Positions 17,083 through 25,646 of a stretch of DNA of 64,000 nucleotides are shown here, piece by piece. A program made the position numbers and the translations under genes. The stretch's first letter is position 1. Each line of letters starts with the position of its first letter. Origin of the DNA: Kineosporia mesophila (lineage in GTDB: Bacteria; Actinomycetota; Actinomycetes; Actinomycetales; Kineosporiaceae); the NCBI RefSeq assembly GCF_021129235.1, contig NZ_JAJOMA010000024.1, forward strand, positions 46,872 to 110,871, in the 5' to 3' direction. The notes beneath the pieces were generated by a model. The model made no database searches. It worked only from the letters and a program-made list of their open reading frames with translations, and was not told the DNA's origin.

Positions 17083-17762
17083 AGGGGGCCAGCGGGGGTC
17101 TGCGTCTGGTGGATCTGTGCTGCTGCCAGGGCGGTGCCTCGCGGGGGTATGCCGAGGCCGGGTTCACGGTGCAGGGCGTCGACATCACGCCGCAACCGCG
17201 CTACCCCTACCCGTTTCACCAGGGAGACGCGATCACGTTTATCGCCGAGCACGGGCACGAGTTCAATGCGATCGCGGCGTCTTTCCCGTGCCAGGCCTAC
17301 ACCGCGTGCTGGCAGATTCAGCGCAACGAGCACCCCGACCTGATCGACGTTGGCCGGGAAGCCCTGAACGCGACGGGCCTGCCATGGGTCATGGAGAACG
17401 TGCCCGGGGCCCCACTGCGGGACCCGGTCGAGTTGTGCATGTGCATGTTCACCACTGATCCGGGCACGTATCGGCCGCGCTGGTTTGAGACCGGGGGCGG
17501 CTTCACCCTGCCGCGCATGGAGCACCGCCCGCACACCAAGCGGCACACCAAGATGGGCCGCCCGCCGCGCCCGGACGAGGTGATGCACGTGGTCGGGAAC
17601 TTCTCCGGTGTGGCCGCCGCACGCTTGGCCATGGGCATCGACTGGATGACCAGAGACGGCCTGCGCGAGGCCATCCCGCCCGCCTACACGCACTGGATCG
17701 GCACCCACCTGCACGCCACACTCACCCCCACCATGACCGGAGGTGCCCGTCATGCCGCGTAA
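17079..17762 (+). CDS. Small C5-cytosine methyltransferase-like protein
   Basis: A 227-residue protein with C5-methyltransferase motifs: LVDLCCCQGGASRGYAEAGF (motif I, SAM binding), SFPCQAY near 67 (motif IV with catalytic Cys) and MENVPGAPL near 104 (motif VI). It is short, and I see no clear target-recognition region, as in phage-type orphan methylases. It may mark element DNA against restriction or regulate replication. The GTG start at 17079 overlaps the previous stop; the prim-pol gene starts before its end. Confidence 0.8.
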   Translation: MKGASGGLRLVDLCCCQGGASRGYAEAGFTVQGVDITPQPRYPYPFHQGDAITFIAEHGHEFNAIAASFPCQAYTACWQIQRNEHPDLIDVGREALNATGLPWVMENVPGAPLRDPVELCMCMFTTDPGTYRPRWFETGGGFTLPRMEHRPHTKRHTKMGRPPRPDEVMHVVGNFSGVAAARLAMGIDWMTRDGLREAIPPAYTHWIGTHLHATLTPTMTGGARHAA

Positions 17763-18894
17763 CCCCTCCGTGCTGCCCGCCGCACTCCACGCCGCCGGGC
17801 GGGGCTGGCCGGTGTTCCCGCTGATCCCGGGCAAGAAGTTCCCGGTGATCCGCTCCGCCCACCCTGCCGACGTCGGGTCGGCAAACGGCGACGTTTGCCG
17901 GGGCGAGTGCGGCCGGGAGGGACACGGCCTGTACGACGCCAGCACCGACCCGAACGTGATCGGCGCGTGGTGGCGTCGGTGGCCGCGCGCGAACTACGGC
18001 ATCAACTGCGGCGGAGCCGATCTGGTGGTCGTCGACCTGGACACCGGCAAGGGCACCCCGCCAGCGCAGGTGCTACCCGACCAGCACACGAGCGAGGTGA
18101 CCCCGGCCGGGATCCTGGACGGAGCCGACGTGCTGACCTGGGCCGCTGAACGGGCCGGGGCGGTGATCGAGTGGGGCGACACCCTGACCGTGGCCACCCC
18201 CTCCGGTGGGACACACCTGTACTACGCCGCCCCCGAAGGGGTCGAGGTGCGGTCCTCCACCGGGCACACCGGCACCGGCGAACGGACCCGGATCACGGGG
18301 CTTGGGTGGTCGGTCGACGTGCGCGCCGTCGGCGGGTACGTGGTCGGGCCGGGTTCACGGATCAGAGCATCGACGGACGGCTACGCCGCGATCATCAAGG
18401 GCGCTGTCGCGCCAACCCCGCCCTGGCTCCTGCACCTGCTGCACGCCATCGCGGCCCCCGAACGATCGGGCGGACCTGAGGCCATGCCATCCCGCGGTGC
18501 AACGCCCGCCAGGGCCCGGTCTGCGGGCTCACCGAGCATCGGGGCCGGGTACGCCGATGCCGCCTTGACCGGGGAGCTGGAGAACATCGCCGCATCCGTG
18601 GCCGGCGCAGCCGGCGGCAGCGGCCGCAACGCCACGCTCAACCGGGCGGCGTACAAGCTCGCCCGACACGTCGAAGCCGGGCACCTCAGCCGCGAGGCCG
18701 TCACAGCACACCTGCTGGCCGCCGGATGCGGCGTAGGCCTCTCGGAGCGCGAGGCGTCCGCAGCGATCGCCTCAGGCCTGTCTCAAGGCCGCGCACGCAC
18801 CCATCCCGCCCACATCGTCCACGCCGCGCACGCTCGCACGCCAGGACGCACCCGACCCCGACCGCTGGCGATCGAACGCCCGCAGCACTCCTGA
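17752..18894 (+). CDS. Bifunctional DNA primase/polymerase (prim-pol)
   Basis: A 380-residue protein with an archaeo-eukaryotic primase fold: GRGWPVFPLIPGKKFPV at the start, VVVDLDTGKG near 90 (metal-binding Asp pair) and TPSGGTHLYY near 148. The C-terminus is a helical region. Such proteins prime and extend DNA in prim-pol AICEs, together with the ATPase encoded next. GGAGG lies 8 bases before ATG 17752 and the gene overlaps the methyltransferase by 11 bases. Confidence 0.87.
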   Translation: MPRNPSVLPAALHAAGRGWPVFPLIPGKKFPVIRSAHPADVGSANGDVCRGECGREGHGLYDASTDPNVIGAWWRRWPRANYGINCGGADLVVVDLDTGKGTPPAQVLPDQHTSEVTPAGILDGADVLTWAAERAGAVIEWGDTLTVATPSGGTHLYYAAPEGVEVRSSTGHTGTGERTRITGLGWSVDVRAVGGYVVGPGSRIRASTDGYAAIIKGAVAPTPPWLLHLLHAIAAPERSGGPEAMPSRGATPARARSAGSPSIGAGYADAALTGELENIAASVAGAAGGSGRNATLNRAAYKLARHVEAGHLSREAVTAHLLAAGCGVGLSEREASAAIASGLSQGRARTHPAHIVHAAHARTPGRTRPRPLAIERPQHS

Positions 18895-18922
18895 GCATTC
18901 GCACCACTTGAAGGAGGTCCCC

Positions 18923-20710
18923 ATGAACGGCATCCCGGCCGACATCCCCACCGACGTCGCCGACGACCTGATCGACCTGAACGACCTGCCGGCTGAACTC
19001 TTCGACGAGTTGGCCGGCACTGCGCCCGCTGTTCGTGCTGCGTCATCGCGACGTCCGTTGCGCGCCGTGCCCACCGACGAGGACACCGTCGGCGGGCAGG
19101 GCGCGGGGGACGAGCAGGATGGCGACGAGCACGACGGGCGCGCCTACATCGAGGTGTCCGGTAACCCCGATGCGATCCGGAAACTCAAGCGAGCTGTCGG
19201 TTCTGGTGCTATCCCGGACCTGTATGTGACGGGTGGGGCCCCGGTGCGGATCGAGCGAGTTTCCGGGACCCTGGCGGTCGACCTGGACGAGGACGCGCCG
19301 CTGCCGGTGGTCCCGACGAAGGTCACGGGGGCGCTGCTGGCCAACCTGCTGGCCGCGCACACGTACACGTTTCAGACCAAGGTCAGGAAGGACGAGCAGG
19401 GCAAGCCGGAGTTCTTCCGGGAAGAGATCACCCCGCCCCCGCCGGTCCTGAGCGCGGTCCTGGCCGGGGCGGAGTGGCCGCACACCCCGACCCTGGCCGG
19501 GATCATCGGGACTCCGGTCCTGCGCCGGGACTGGTCGCTGTTGCAGAACCCCGGGTATGACCCCGCCTCGGGTCTGTACCTTGCCCCGACCGTGGCGTTG
19601 CCGCCGGTTCCGGTGAGGCCGAGTCCGGCGCAGGTAGCCAAGGCTCGCGAGTTCGTGACCTCCACACTCCTGGGTGATTTCGAGTGGGAAGACGCCGCGA
19701 GCCTGGCGAACTTCGTCGCGATGCTGGTCACACCGTTCCTGCGCCGGCCGCTGAAAGCCCTGGCGCCGCTGGCGATCGTGTCGGCCTCCACCGCCAGTTC
19801 GGGCAAGAGTTTGTTGACCGGTCTGGTCGGGTTGCTGGTCGGTCAGCAGGTCGTGCCGTGGCCGGCCGATAACGATGTCGAGCTGGAGAAGCTGATCACT
19901 GCGACGTTCACGCAGGAGTCCGGGGCGGTCATCTTCGACAACATCGCCGAGGGAGAAGCGATCAGCAGCCCGATCCTGGCAAACCTGCTGACCAACCCCA
20001 TGTGGTCGAGCCGGATCCTGGGCAAGACCGGCATGGGCGCATGGGTCAACGACCGGCTCTGGATGGTCACCGGCAACAACCTGCGCGTGGGTGGGGACAT
20101 CGCCTCACGATCGGTTTACATCCGCCTCAAGCCCAAAGCCCCGCACCCCGAAACCCGCACGGGGTTCGCGATTCCTGACCTCCAGGGCTGGATCATGGAC
20201 CCCAACCACCGGGCCGAACTGCTGTGGCGCCTGCTGGTCCTGGTCGCGGACTGGGTCGCGGCCGGCACCCCCCGCGACACCAGCACCCCGCCGATGCGGC
20301 AGTTCACCCCGTGGGCCCACGGCGTCGGAGGATTCCTGACCCACCACGGCATCACCGGGTTCCTGACCAACCTGCACGTGACCCGCGGCATGGACGAGGA
20401 AGACCAGAAATGGGCGATCTTCCTCGGACGCTGGCGCGAACGCCTCGGGGACAAGCCTCTGAAAGTGAACGCCGTTCTAGCCGACGGCGAGATTGTCCGG
20501 GACTTCGCCGCAGGGCACGACGTGGACCCGTGGGACGGCGACTTCATCACCGACGAGCGCGGTCGGCGGCCCAAGAGCCCGCAGATGCTCGGGCGGATGC
20601 TCGCCGGCCAGGTGGACCGCTTTCACGGCGACCCCGCCATGACCCTGCGCGTCATCACCGACAGTCACGCCAAGGCTAATCAGTATTGGGTCGAGGAGTA
20701 CCAGCCATGA
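18923..20710 (+). CDS. Replication ATPase/helicase of the prim-pol module
   Basis: A 595-residue protein. After an acidic N-terminus comes an ATPase core with a Walker A-like SASTASSGKSLL near 287 and Walker B GAVIFDNIAEGE near 333, then RLWMVTGNNLRVGGDIASR, like sensor and arginine-finger segments in phage and plasmid helicases. Partner of the prim-pol gene 28 bases upstream. AAGGAGG lies 8 bases before ATG 18923. An iteron-like array follows directly, which fits an initiator-helicase acting at that origin. Confidence 0.78.
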   Translation: MNGIPADIPTDVADDLIDLNDLPAELFDELAGTAPAVRAASSRRPLRAVPTDEDTVGGQGAGDEQDGDEHDGRAYIEVSGNPDAIRKLKRAVGSGAIPDLYVTGGAPVRIERVSGTLAVDLDEDAPLPVVPTKVTGALLANLLAAHTYTFQTKVRKDEQGKPEFFREEITPPPPVLSAVLAGAEWPHTPTLAGIIGTPVLRRDWSLLQNPGYDPASGLYLAPTVALPPVPVRPSPAQVAKAREFVTSTLLGDFEWEDAASLANFVAMLVTPFLRRPLKALAPLAIVSASTASSGKSLLTGLVGLLVGQQVVPWPADNDVELEKLITATFTQESGAVIFDNIAEGEAISSPILANLLTNPMWSSRILGKTGMGAWVNDRLWMVTGNNLRVGGDIASRSVYIRLKPKAPHPETRTGFAIPDLQGWIMDPNHRAELLWRLLVLVADWVAAGTPRDTSTPPMRQFTPWAHGVGGFLTHHGITGFLTNLHVTRGMDEEDQKWAIFLGRWRERLGDKPLKVNAVLADGEIVRDFAAGHDVDPWDGDFITDERGRRPKSPQMLGRMLAGQVDRFHGDPAMTLRVITDSHAKANQYWVEEYQP

Positions 20711-20744
20711 ACCGGTTCGGCGCGGCTCCGAATGAGATCTCGCG

Positions 20745-20963
20745 TTTGAACCCCGCAAACCCCGCAACTTCCGGTCTGACCTGCAAAAAGACCCAACTTT
20801 TGAACCCCGCGGGAACCCCGCATGAACCCCGCAAACCCCGCAAGATCAACAGGTTGAACCCCGCAAACCCCGCAGATTTGCGGGGTTCAAAACAGCGAAC
20901 CCCGCAACCCATAACCCCAGGCCAGGGCCCTATAAGGCGATCTTGCGGGGTTTGCGGGGTTCC
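20745..20963. repeat. Iteron array, probable replication origin of AICE 1
   Basis: The motif GAACCCCGCAAACCCCGCA recurs as direct copies near 20748, 20824 and 20855, with partial copies near 20802 and 20898, and in reverse (TGCGGGGTT) near 20879 and 20944. The copies at 20861-20888 form a hairpin. A/T-richer sequence lies among them. The position, between the replication ATPase and xis, fits an origin. The rest of 20711-21135 has no gene. Confidence 0.65.
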
Positions 20964-21135
20964 CCAAGGTCGGTTGCGCTACAGACGTCAGATCCAGACA
21001 TCGGGACGCACCGATCAGCCGTCGTCAGCTAACTGTCAGCCGCCCACCCAACGTCACACCATGCATTCGCCGCGCGGATTGCATGGCATCAGTTCGGCAC
21101 CGGCACTCACCACCACTGCGGGAAGGGATTAACCC

Positions 21136-21315
21136 ATGGCGTCACGACTCTGGTCCATCGAGGACGTGTCCGAGTACCTGGGGGTTCCGGTGCAGACCCT
21201 CTATAGCTGGCGCACTCGTCACTACGGCCCGCCCGCGAGGAAGGTCGGAAAGTACCTGCGGTACAAGGAGGAAGACGTTGCCGCGTGGCTTGACTCCCTG
21301 ACCCTCTCCGCGTGA
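21136..21315 (+). CDS. xis: Excisionase (MerR-like helix-turn-helix)
   Basis: A 59-residue protein with the AICE excisionase pattern: LWSIEDVSEYLGVPVQTLYS (helix-turn-helix) and YLRYKEEDVAAWLDSL (wing and last helix). It bends DNA at att and lets the integrase excise the element. It is 23 bases upstream of int, as is usual. Close relative of the gene at 31013. Confidence 0.88.
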   Translation: MASRLWSIEDVSEYLGVPVQTLYSWRTRHYGPPARKVGKYLRYKEEDVAAWLDSLTLSA

Positions 21316-21338
21316 ACTCCTGAAAGGAAGACAGTTTC

Positions 21339-22520
21339 ATGGCCCGTCCGCCGCTGCCCCTGGGCACCATGGGGGAAATCCGCTACTACCCAACGTCGAA
21401 GGGCTACAGGGCCGTCACGTACTACCGGGACTATGACGGGATCACCCGTCAGGTCGGGCGGACGGGCCGGACCAAGCCGGCGGCTGGGAACCGGCTGAAG
21501 GAAGCGTGCCGGGATCGTGGCCGGACCGATGCGGCTGCCGAGATCACCCGGGACACGACGGTCAAGGCTCTGGCCGAGGAGTGGTTCAGTGAGGTGGCTT
21601 TGGCTGTCCAGATGGGGGACAGGTCGCCCGGGACCGGTCGGGCCTACCGCGATCGGCTCGACAACCAGGTGCTCCCGGCGTTCGGGGCGCTGCGACTGCG
21701 CGAGGTGACCGTCTCCCGGACCGACCTGCTGATCAAGCGGGTCCGGGAGTCGAACGGGGTGTCCATCGCCAAGACCACCCGCACGGTCCTGTCGGGCATG
21801 TTCGGGCTGGCCGTCCGGCACGACGCCATGCCGGCCAACCCGGTGCGCGAGACCGCCACCCTGCCGTCAGCCGGCAAGAGCCCCCACCGCACGCTCACAT
21901 TGGCCGAGGTGTGGGATCTACGGGCGAAGCTCGGGGCCGATCAGCCGGCGGTTGACTGGGAACTGCCCGATCTGGTCGACGTGATGCTCTCCACCGGCCT
22001 GCGGATCGGTGAGGCAACGGCGATCACCTGGGAAGCGGTTGACCTGGAGAAGGGGACCGTGGAGGTGCGCGGCACCGTAATCCGGGTCAAGGGGCAGGGG
22101 CTACAGATCAAGCTCAAGCCCAAGAGCCGGGCCGGATGGCGCATTGTCGTGCTGCCGAAGTGGGCGGTGGCCATGCTGAAGCGCCGCAAGGATTCGATGC
22201 CGGCCAACCAGTGGGGAGCGGTGTTCACGTCCCCGTTGGGGCACCTGCGTGACCCGAGTAACACGCAGGCAGACCTGCGAGATGTGTTCTCCCGGATCGG
22301 GTACGGGGACATCACTTCGCACACGTTTCGCCGCACGGTGGCCACCCTGATGGATGAAGCGGGATTGAGTGCCAGAGCAGCCGCAGACCAGTTGGGCCAT
22401 GCCAAGGTCTCGATGACGCAGGACCACTATTTCGGTCGCGGCATTGCCCAGACCGGGGCGGCAAGAGTGCTGGAATCCGTCAGCCAGTCTGAGACCGAAG
22501 AGGACGTTAGTCGTGCATAA
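21339..22520 (+). CDS. int: Tyrosine site-specific integrase of AICE 1
   Basis: A 393-residue tyrosine recombinase. The N-terminal half carries arm- and core-binding domains; the catalytic half has TGLRIGEATAI near 219 (first Arg), HTFRRTVATLM near 328 (H-x-x-R) and LGHAKVSMTQDHYF near 353-366 (His and nucleophilic Tyr). All catalytic residues are present. The 3' end faces the att core 54 bases away, so the target is tRNA-Asn. Confidence 0.93.
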   Translation: MARPPLPLGTMGEIRYYPTSKGYRAVTYYRDYDGITRQVGRTGRTKPAAGNRLKEACRDRGRTDAAAEITRDTTVKALAEEWFSEVALAVQMGDRSPGTGRAYRDRLDNQVLPAFGALRLREVTVSRTDLLIKRVRESNGVSIAKTTRTVLSGMFGLAVRHDAMPANPVRETATLPSAGKSPHRTLTLAEVWDLRAKLGADQPAVDWELPDLVDVMLSTGLRIGEATAITWEAVDLEKGTVEVRGTVIRVKGQGLQIKLKPKSRAGWRIVVLPKWAVAMLKRRKDSMPANQWGAVFTSPLGHLRDPSNTQADLRDVFSRIGYGDITSHTFRRTVATLMDEAGLSARAAADQLGHAKVSMTQDHYFGRGIAQTGAARVLESVSQSETEEDVSRA

Positions 22521-22574
22521 ACCATGTCGATGATCTTGCCTATCGACCGGCCCAGGTCTGTGACCTGGGATGAA

Positions 22575-22610
22575 GCTCCCCCCACTGGACTTGAACCAGT
22601 AACCCTGCGA
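22575..22610 (+). repeat. Middle attachment site shared by AICE 1 and AICE 2
   Basis: This core is identical over 36 bases to the sites at 967 and 32456. It extends to TGAAGCTCC on the left like the outer copy, and to GAT on the right like the tRNA copy. It is therefore a recombinant junction serving as the right end of AICE 1 and left end of AICE 2. Confidence 0.93.
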
Positions 22611-22640
22611 TAGACGGACCGATTTCCCGGAAAACCCTTG

Positions 22641-22708
22641 GTATGGGCCCTGACCTGCGCTGGAACTCCCACGCGGTCACGGGCCCTTGTGGTTGTTTGG
22701 CGTCGATC
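22641..22708 (+). promoter_or_regulatory. Left-arm sequence of AICE 2
   Basis: Blocks 22641-22656 and 22689-22708 match 1042-1057 and 1090-1109 with identical spacing. CTGACCT within the first block also occurs near the integrase-side end of both elements (TGACCTGGG before 22575 and 32456). Candidate integrase arm sites. Confidence 0.5.
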
Positions 22709-22973
22709 ACGGCCTGATTTGTGGCGCAATCATGGCGGCATCCCGGCCACGGACCGAGGCGACGACGCGTGAGCGCATCTGGGCCCCGCTGGGACGGCCA
22801 TGCCGGTCTAGAACCCGGCTGCTGGCGGAGATGCCCGGGGAGACCATCTGGACCCCGTGTGGAGCCATCCCCGCCTCCATGACTGACGGACCCCGACCAC
22901 GGCGTCACCGTCACTCGCATGCCCAGGCCGGTGATTGGCTCATCTTCGCGATGTAAGCCAAGTGCGACCCCCG

Positions 22974-23223
22974 GCGGCGTCTCCGCTACGGGCGGCCTCG
23001 CGGCGCATACCTACCACTCGCACGCTTGCACGCAGGGTGGCTGCCCGGTGAAGGGCGTAGCAGTGCCTATCTCCGGGGGTCGCTTCGGCAGGCTACCCGC
23101 AGGCCGATCGAAGTGCCGTTGTCGGCCCAAACGCCGTGCGCCGGGTTTCCCCGGGTGGACCGGCCGCCAGGCCGCATGCCGCCCGGGGAAGAACCCGGCG
23201 CTGCGGCCCGCGGAGCGGGCCGC
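22974..23223. other. Structured gene-free region at the left end of AICE 2
   Basis: Within the gene-free 22709-23263 lie an 11-bp perfect inverted repeat (22974-22984 with 23073-23083), a long stem with one mismatch and one bulge (23140-23158 with 23179-23199), and a perfect 9-bp G/C stem with a GGA loop (23203-23211 with 23215-23223). The last two could end transcription of the minus-strand YdcF gene. The whole could also be a single-strand origin or a structured RNA. No reading frame is convincing. Confidence 0.45.
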
Positions 23224-23263
23224 CTTGACTTCTAAAAGGTAAATTCGGCAGCAACGGACAACG

Positions 23264-23944
23264 TCAGATCAGGCGTGTCGTGTATCCGTCGTCCACGAGC
23301 TGCTGGAAAGCCGATCGGACCTCGTCCGGCATGGACTGCTCGATGGCAAAGCCCTTCTCGGCGTAGACCTTGATTCGCTGGGTGTCGCCTACGAGCATGT
23401 TCACGACGCGTTCAAAGTCCCCAATGCTGGACACGTAGTCGTCCAAGGTCAACGGAAGCGATGCGCACTGAACGCTGACTTGGGGCCAGAGCTTGCGACA
23501 GGTCGCGAAGGCTCGGCGCTGTTGGTAGGGACGTGAAATGAGCGTGACCGAATTCGGTTCAAGCCCTCTTTTCTGGAGCAACTTTCGAGCCAAGGTGATG
23601 TTGTCCCCGGTGTTGCGCGCTTCCGGTTCGACCATGATTGCCTCATCAGGCACGCCCAGGGTCAGTGCATGCTCGCGGTAGTGCACGGCTTCGCCCCGGG
23701 GGAATCGGTCGATGGTTGTGGGGGCGTTGGCGCCGGTAAAGACGATGAGTGGAAAAGTGCCGGCCGAATAGAGGTCAGCTGCGCACGTGGCAACTCCAAG
23801 ATCGTGGCTGCCCAGACCGATGCCGACGTCCGTGGGCTCCAGAGCGTGATGTAGATCGTGGTAGGCCCAGAGCACCTCGACAGCAGATCGGATGCTGTGA
23901 GGAAGCTCTGCGGTCTGTGTAGTCAAGGAGGCCTCATTTCTCAT
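23264..23944 (-). CDS. YdcF/ElyC-family (DUF218) protein
   Basis: A 226-residue protein with the DUF218 core: GIGLGSHDLGVA, PLIVFTGANA, EPEARNTGDNITLA and LISRPYQQRRAF. Family members are often linked to cell-envelope or nucleotide metabolism, but this one has no signal or membrane segment, so it is probably cytosolic. It is transcribed with and overlaps the GntR gene. Soluble YdcF proteins next to GntR are a known feature of some AICEs; the role is unknown. Confidence 0.8.
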   Translation of the reverse strand: MRNEASLTTQTAELPHSIRSAVEVLWAYHDLHHALEPTDVGIGLGSHDLGVATCAADLYSAGTFPLIVFTGANAPTTIDRFPRGEAVHYREHALTLGVPDEAIMVEPEARNTGDNITLARKLLQKRGLEPNSVTLISRPYQQRRAFATCRKLWPQVSVQCASLPLTLDDYVSSIGDFERVVNMLVGDTQRIKVYAEKGFAIEQSMPDEVRSAFQQLVDDGYTTRLI

Positions 23945-24705
23945 TCAGGGATGTCAAATTCGTAGGTCCAGGTGAACCGACTCGCAGAATGCACGCCGAC
24001 TGCCGACTCCACCGGTTGCCCTTCTTCGGTGAAGGTCGTCCGATGCAAGACCACAACGGGTTCGCCCTGGGGGAGTTCCAGGGTGGCGATTTCTTCGGGT
24101 GTTGGCATCCGGGCATGAAAACTCTCCCTGATGTGGTGCGGTTCAAGGCCTTTCAAGGTGAGGACCTGGAAGCCGCCACCACGTCCAGCCGGGCCTGGTT
24201 CGGGGTCGACCAGTGGTGTGTCTGCCACATCTTCGGGTCGGTAGTAGCTGGTGAGGGTATGAGTCGGACTGTTGGCGTCTTTGACCAGCCGTGCCCGCGC
24301 GTAAACGGGTTCTCCTATTGAAATTTGAAGTGCATCGGCGGTCAGTTCGTCGGCCGGTACCAGACTGATCGTCTGCGTTTGGTCGGTAGGCTTCCACTCC
24401 CTGCCGCTGGCCTCGCGGTCTGCGGCAAACGCTACCAAACCGAACTTCCATTTGCTTTTGGCGTACCGCTCGATCCCGAGGCGCTTCATCGGCGGCCGTG
24501 ATCTCACCACGGTCCCGCGCCTGCGAACCGGTGTGACAAGACCCTCGGCGGCCAATAGGCCCACGGCCTGGCGAACCGTCTTGATGTTCACGCCGTACTC
24601 AGCTGCTAGCTCGTCCTGCTTAGGCAGGGTCGAGTCAGGCGGGTACGCGCCGCGTTGGATCCCCTCACGCAGCTTCTCCGCCAGTTCGCGATGCCCGATG
24701 GCCAT
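23941..24705 (-). CDS. GntR-family repressor with UTRA domain (KorSA-like)
   Basis: A 254-residue protein. Residues 1-70 form the GntR winged helix (HRELAEKLREGIQRG, LPKQDELAAEYGVNIKTVRQ, VRRRGTVV); the rest is a UTRA ligand-sensing domain (GEPVYARARLVKDA, IRESFHARMPTPEE, VVLHRTTF). ATG at 24705 has GGAGGTGAG 6 bases upstream. It diverges from pra, and the space between holds a 24-bp near-palindrome. By analogy with KorSA of pSAM2 it probably represses pra and so keeps the element silent. Confidence 0.85.
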   Translation of the reverse strand: MAIGHRELAEKLREGIQRGAYPPDSTLPKQDELAAEYGVNIKTVRQAVGLLAAEGLVTPVRRRGTVVRSRPPMKRLGIERYAKSKWKFGLVAFAADREASGREWKPTDQTQTISLVPADELTADALQISIGEPVYARARLVKDANSPTHTLTSYYRPEDVADTPLVDPEPGPAGRGGGFQVLTLKGLEPHHIRESFHARMPTPEEIATLELPQGEPVVVLHRTTFTEEGQPVESAVGVHSASRFTWTYEFDIPE

Positions 24706-24759
24706 GCGCCTCACCTCCTGGATCAAGGCTAGCCGTATCGACCCGTTGGCCCCACCAAT

Positions 24760-24783
24760 GTCAATAGAACCGGCTCTATTGAC
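24760..24783. promoter_or_regulatory. Operator with embedded divergent promoter elements
   Basis: The arms GTCAATAGA and TCTATTGAC flank a 6-base centre with CCGG, a 24-bp dyad with one mismatch pair. The right arm supplies TTGACG (24779) with a weak -10-like sequence about 18 bases on toward pra; the left arm supplies TTGACA on the minus strand toward the GntR gene. A bound dimer would block both promoters. Confidence 0.6.
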
Positions 24784-24863
24784 GCAGTCGCGATCGGTGT
24801 GCTCGAATAGGACCACTCCTAATGGAGATGGTTCGGGTTCCTGATCGATGAGAGGACAAGCGC

Positions 24864-25325
24864 ATGGCGCTCATGGGTGGGTACCGGTTCACGGTGCCGA
24901 TGGCGGATGCATTCCCGCATGGTCTGTATGCGATGGGTGTGCAGCAGGCGATGGATTACGACCAGAAGACGGGTCGTCAGACGCCTTCGAAGGACAAGCA
25001 GACCGGGGAGCTGGTCTGGACGGTCACGTGTATCGACCGTGACCCCGAGGCGCGTGAGAAGGAAGTAAAGATCAAGGTCACGGCGCCTCATACGCCGATG
25101 CTTCCCGAGGAAGTTCTTCCCGGATCGGGTCTGCGGGCTGTGGAGTTCACCGGCCTCGTGGTGACGCCGTACATCCAGGAGGGTCGCGGTAACGGCCGGG
25201 CGCGTATGGCGCTGTCGTTTCGTGCCACAGCTGTTCACCCTCAGGGCAAGGCCCCGGGGACTGCGGCGCCCACGACGGGCCGTGGTTCCCGGCAGGCGTC
25301 CAGTGAGGGTGACAAGGCGGCCTGA
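24864..25325 (+). CDS. pra: Pra-like activator of replication, integration and excision
   Basis: A 153-residue protein matching the Pra pattern of pSAM2-type elements: GYRFTVPMADAFPHGLYAMG, DKQTGELVWTVTCIDRD, KEVKIKVTAP and EFTGLVVTPYIQEG. The C-terminal tail is low-complexity. In pSAM2, Pra activates rep, xis and int expression and is repressed by KorSA; the same wiring is likely since the GntR gene is divergent and the operator lies between. Confidence 0.8.
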   Translation: MALMGGYRFTVPMADAFPHGLYAMGVQQAMDYDQKTGRQTPSKDKQTGELVWTVTCIDRDPEAREKEVKIKVTAPHTPMLPEEVLPGSGLRAVEFTGLVVTPYIQEGRGNGRARMALSFRATAVHPQGKAPGTAAPTTGRGSRQASSEGDKAA

Positions 25326-25415
25326 CAGCTTCACAGGGTCGCATCAGGTGCCCCCGGGATCGGCGGCTACCGGTCCCGGGGGCGTACATCAGCGGATGAA
25401 TAGGAGTCCATCGCG

Positions 25416-25646
25416 ATGCAGGATCAGATTATCCACGCCGGGCGGAGGGTGCGTTGCGGTCAGTGCAACGCGCTCGTGTCGTCCGAGTCGCTGGCGAACG
25501 GAAAGTGCGGTGCGTGTGCGGTTCAGCCGACTCTGCCGCTGCGTGACAACCAGGGCCGGTTCTTCTCGGGTCAGCGTGAGGTGTGCATGCCGGGCACCCG
25601 TGGCGGCCTGGTCGGCAGCCTGGTGATGGTGGGTGGTCTGCTGTGA
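25416..25646 (+). CDS. Small zinc-ribbon protein
   Basis: A 76-residue protein with CGQCNALV and CGACAVQP, a C-x2-C...C-x2-C ribbon, then a Gly-rich hydrophobic tail (GGLVGSLVMVGGLL). Its stop overlaps the next start. Function unknown. Confidence 0.55.
   Translation: MQDQIIHAGRRVRCGQCNALVSSESLANGKCGACAVQPTLPLRDNQGRFFSGQREVCMPGTRGGLVGSLVMVGGLL

Larger units (their letters stand above)
967..22610 (+). mobile_element. AICE 1: prim-pol type integrative element in tRNA-Asn
   Basis: The segment lies between two 36-bp direct repeats identical to the 3' half of tRNA-Asn. Reading from the right it has int, xis, an iteron array, a replication ATPase, a prim-pol, a methyltransferase, small zinc-ribbon and membrane proteins, a TraB/FtsK translocase, a NUDIX protein and a GntR regulator. 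A foreign, A/T-richer defence-like cassette sits next to the outer att site. This is the layout of an actinomycete integrative and conjugative element of the prim-pol class. One regulator is frameshifted; integration, replication and transfer genes look intact. Confidence 0.9.

Noticed and set aside
20745..20963. CRISPR array
   Set aside because: Repeats are short, unequal in spacing, occur in both orientations, and no cas genes are present. An iteron origin fits better.
22687..23242. Two plus-strand frames (89 and 107 residues)
   Set aside because: They overlap strong inverted repeats, lack ribosome sites and show no protein family.
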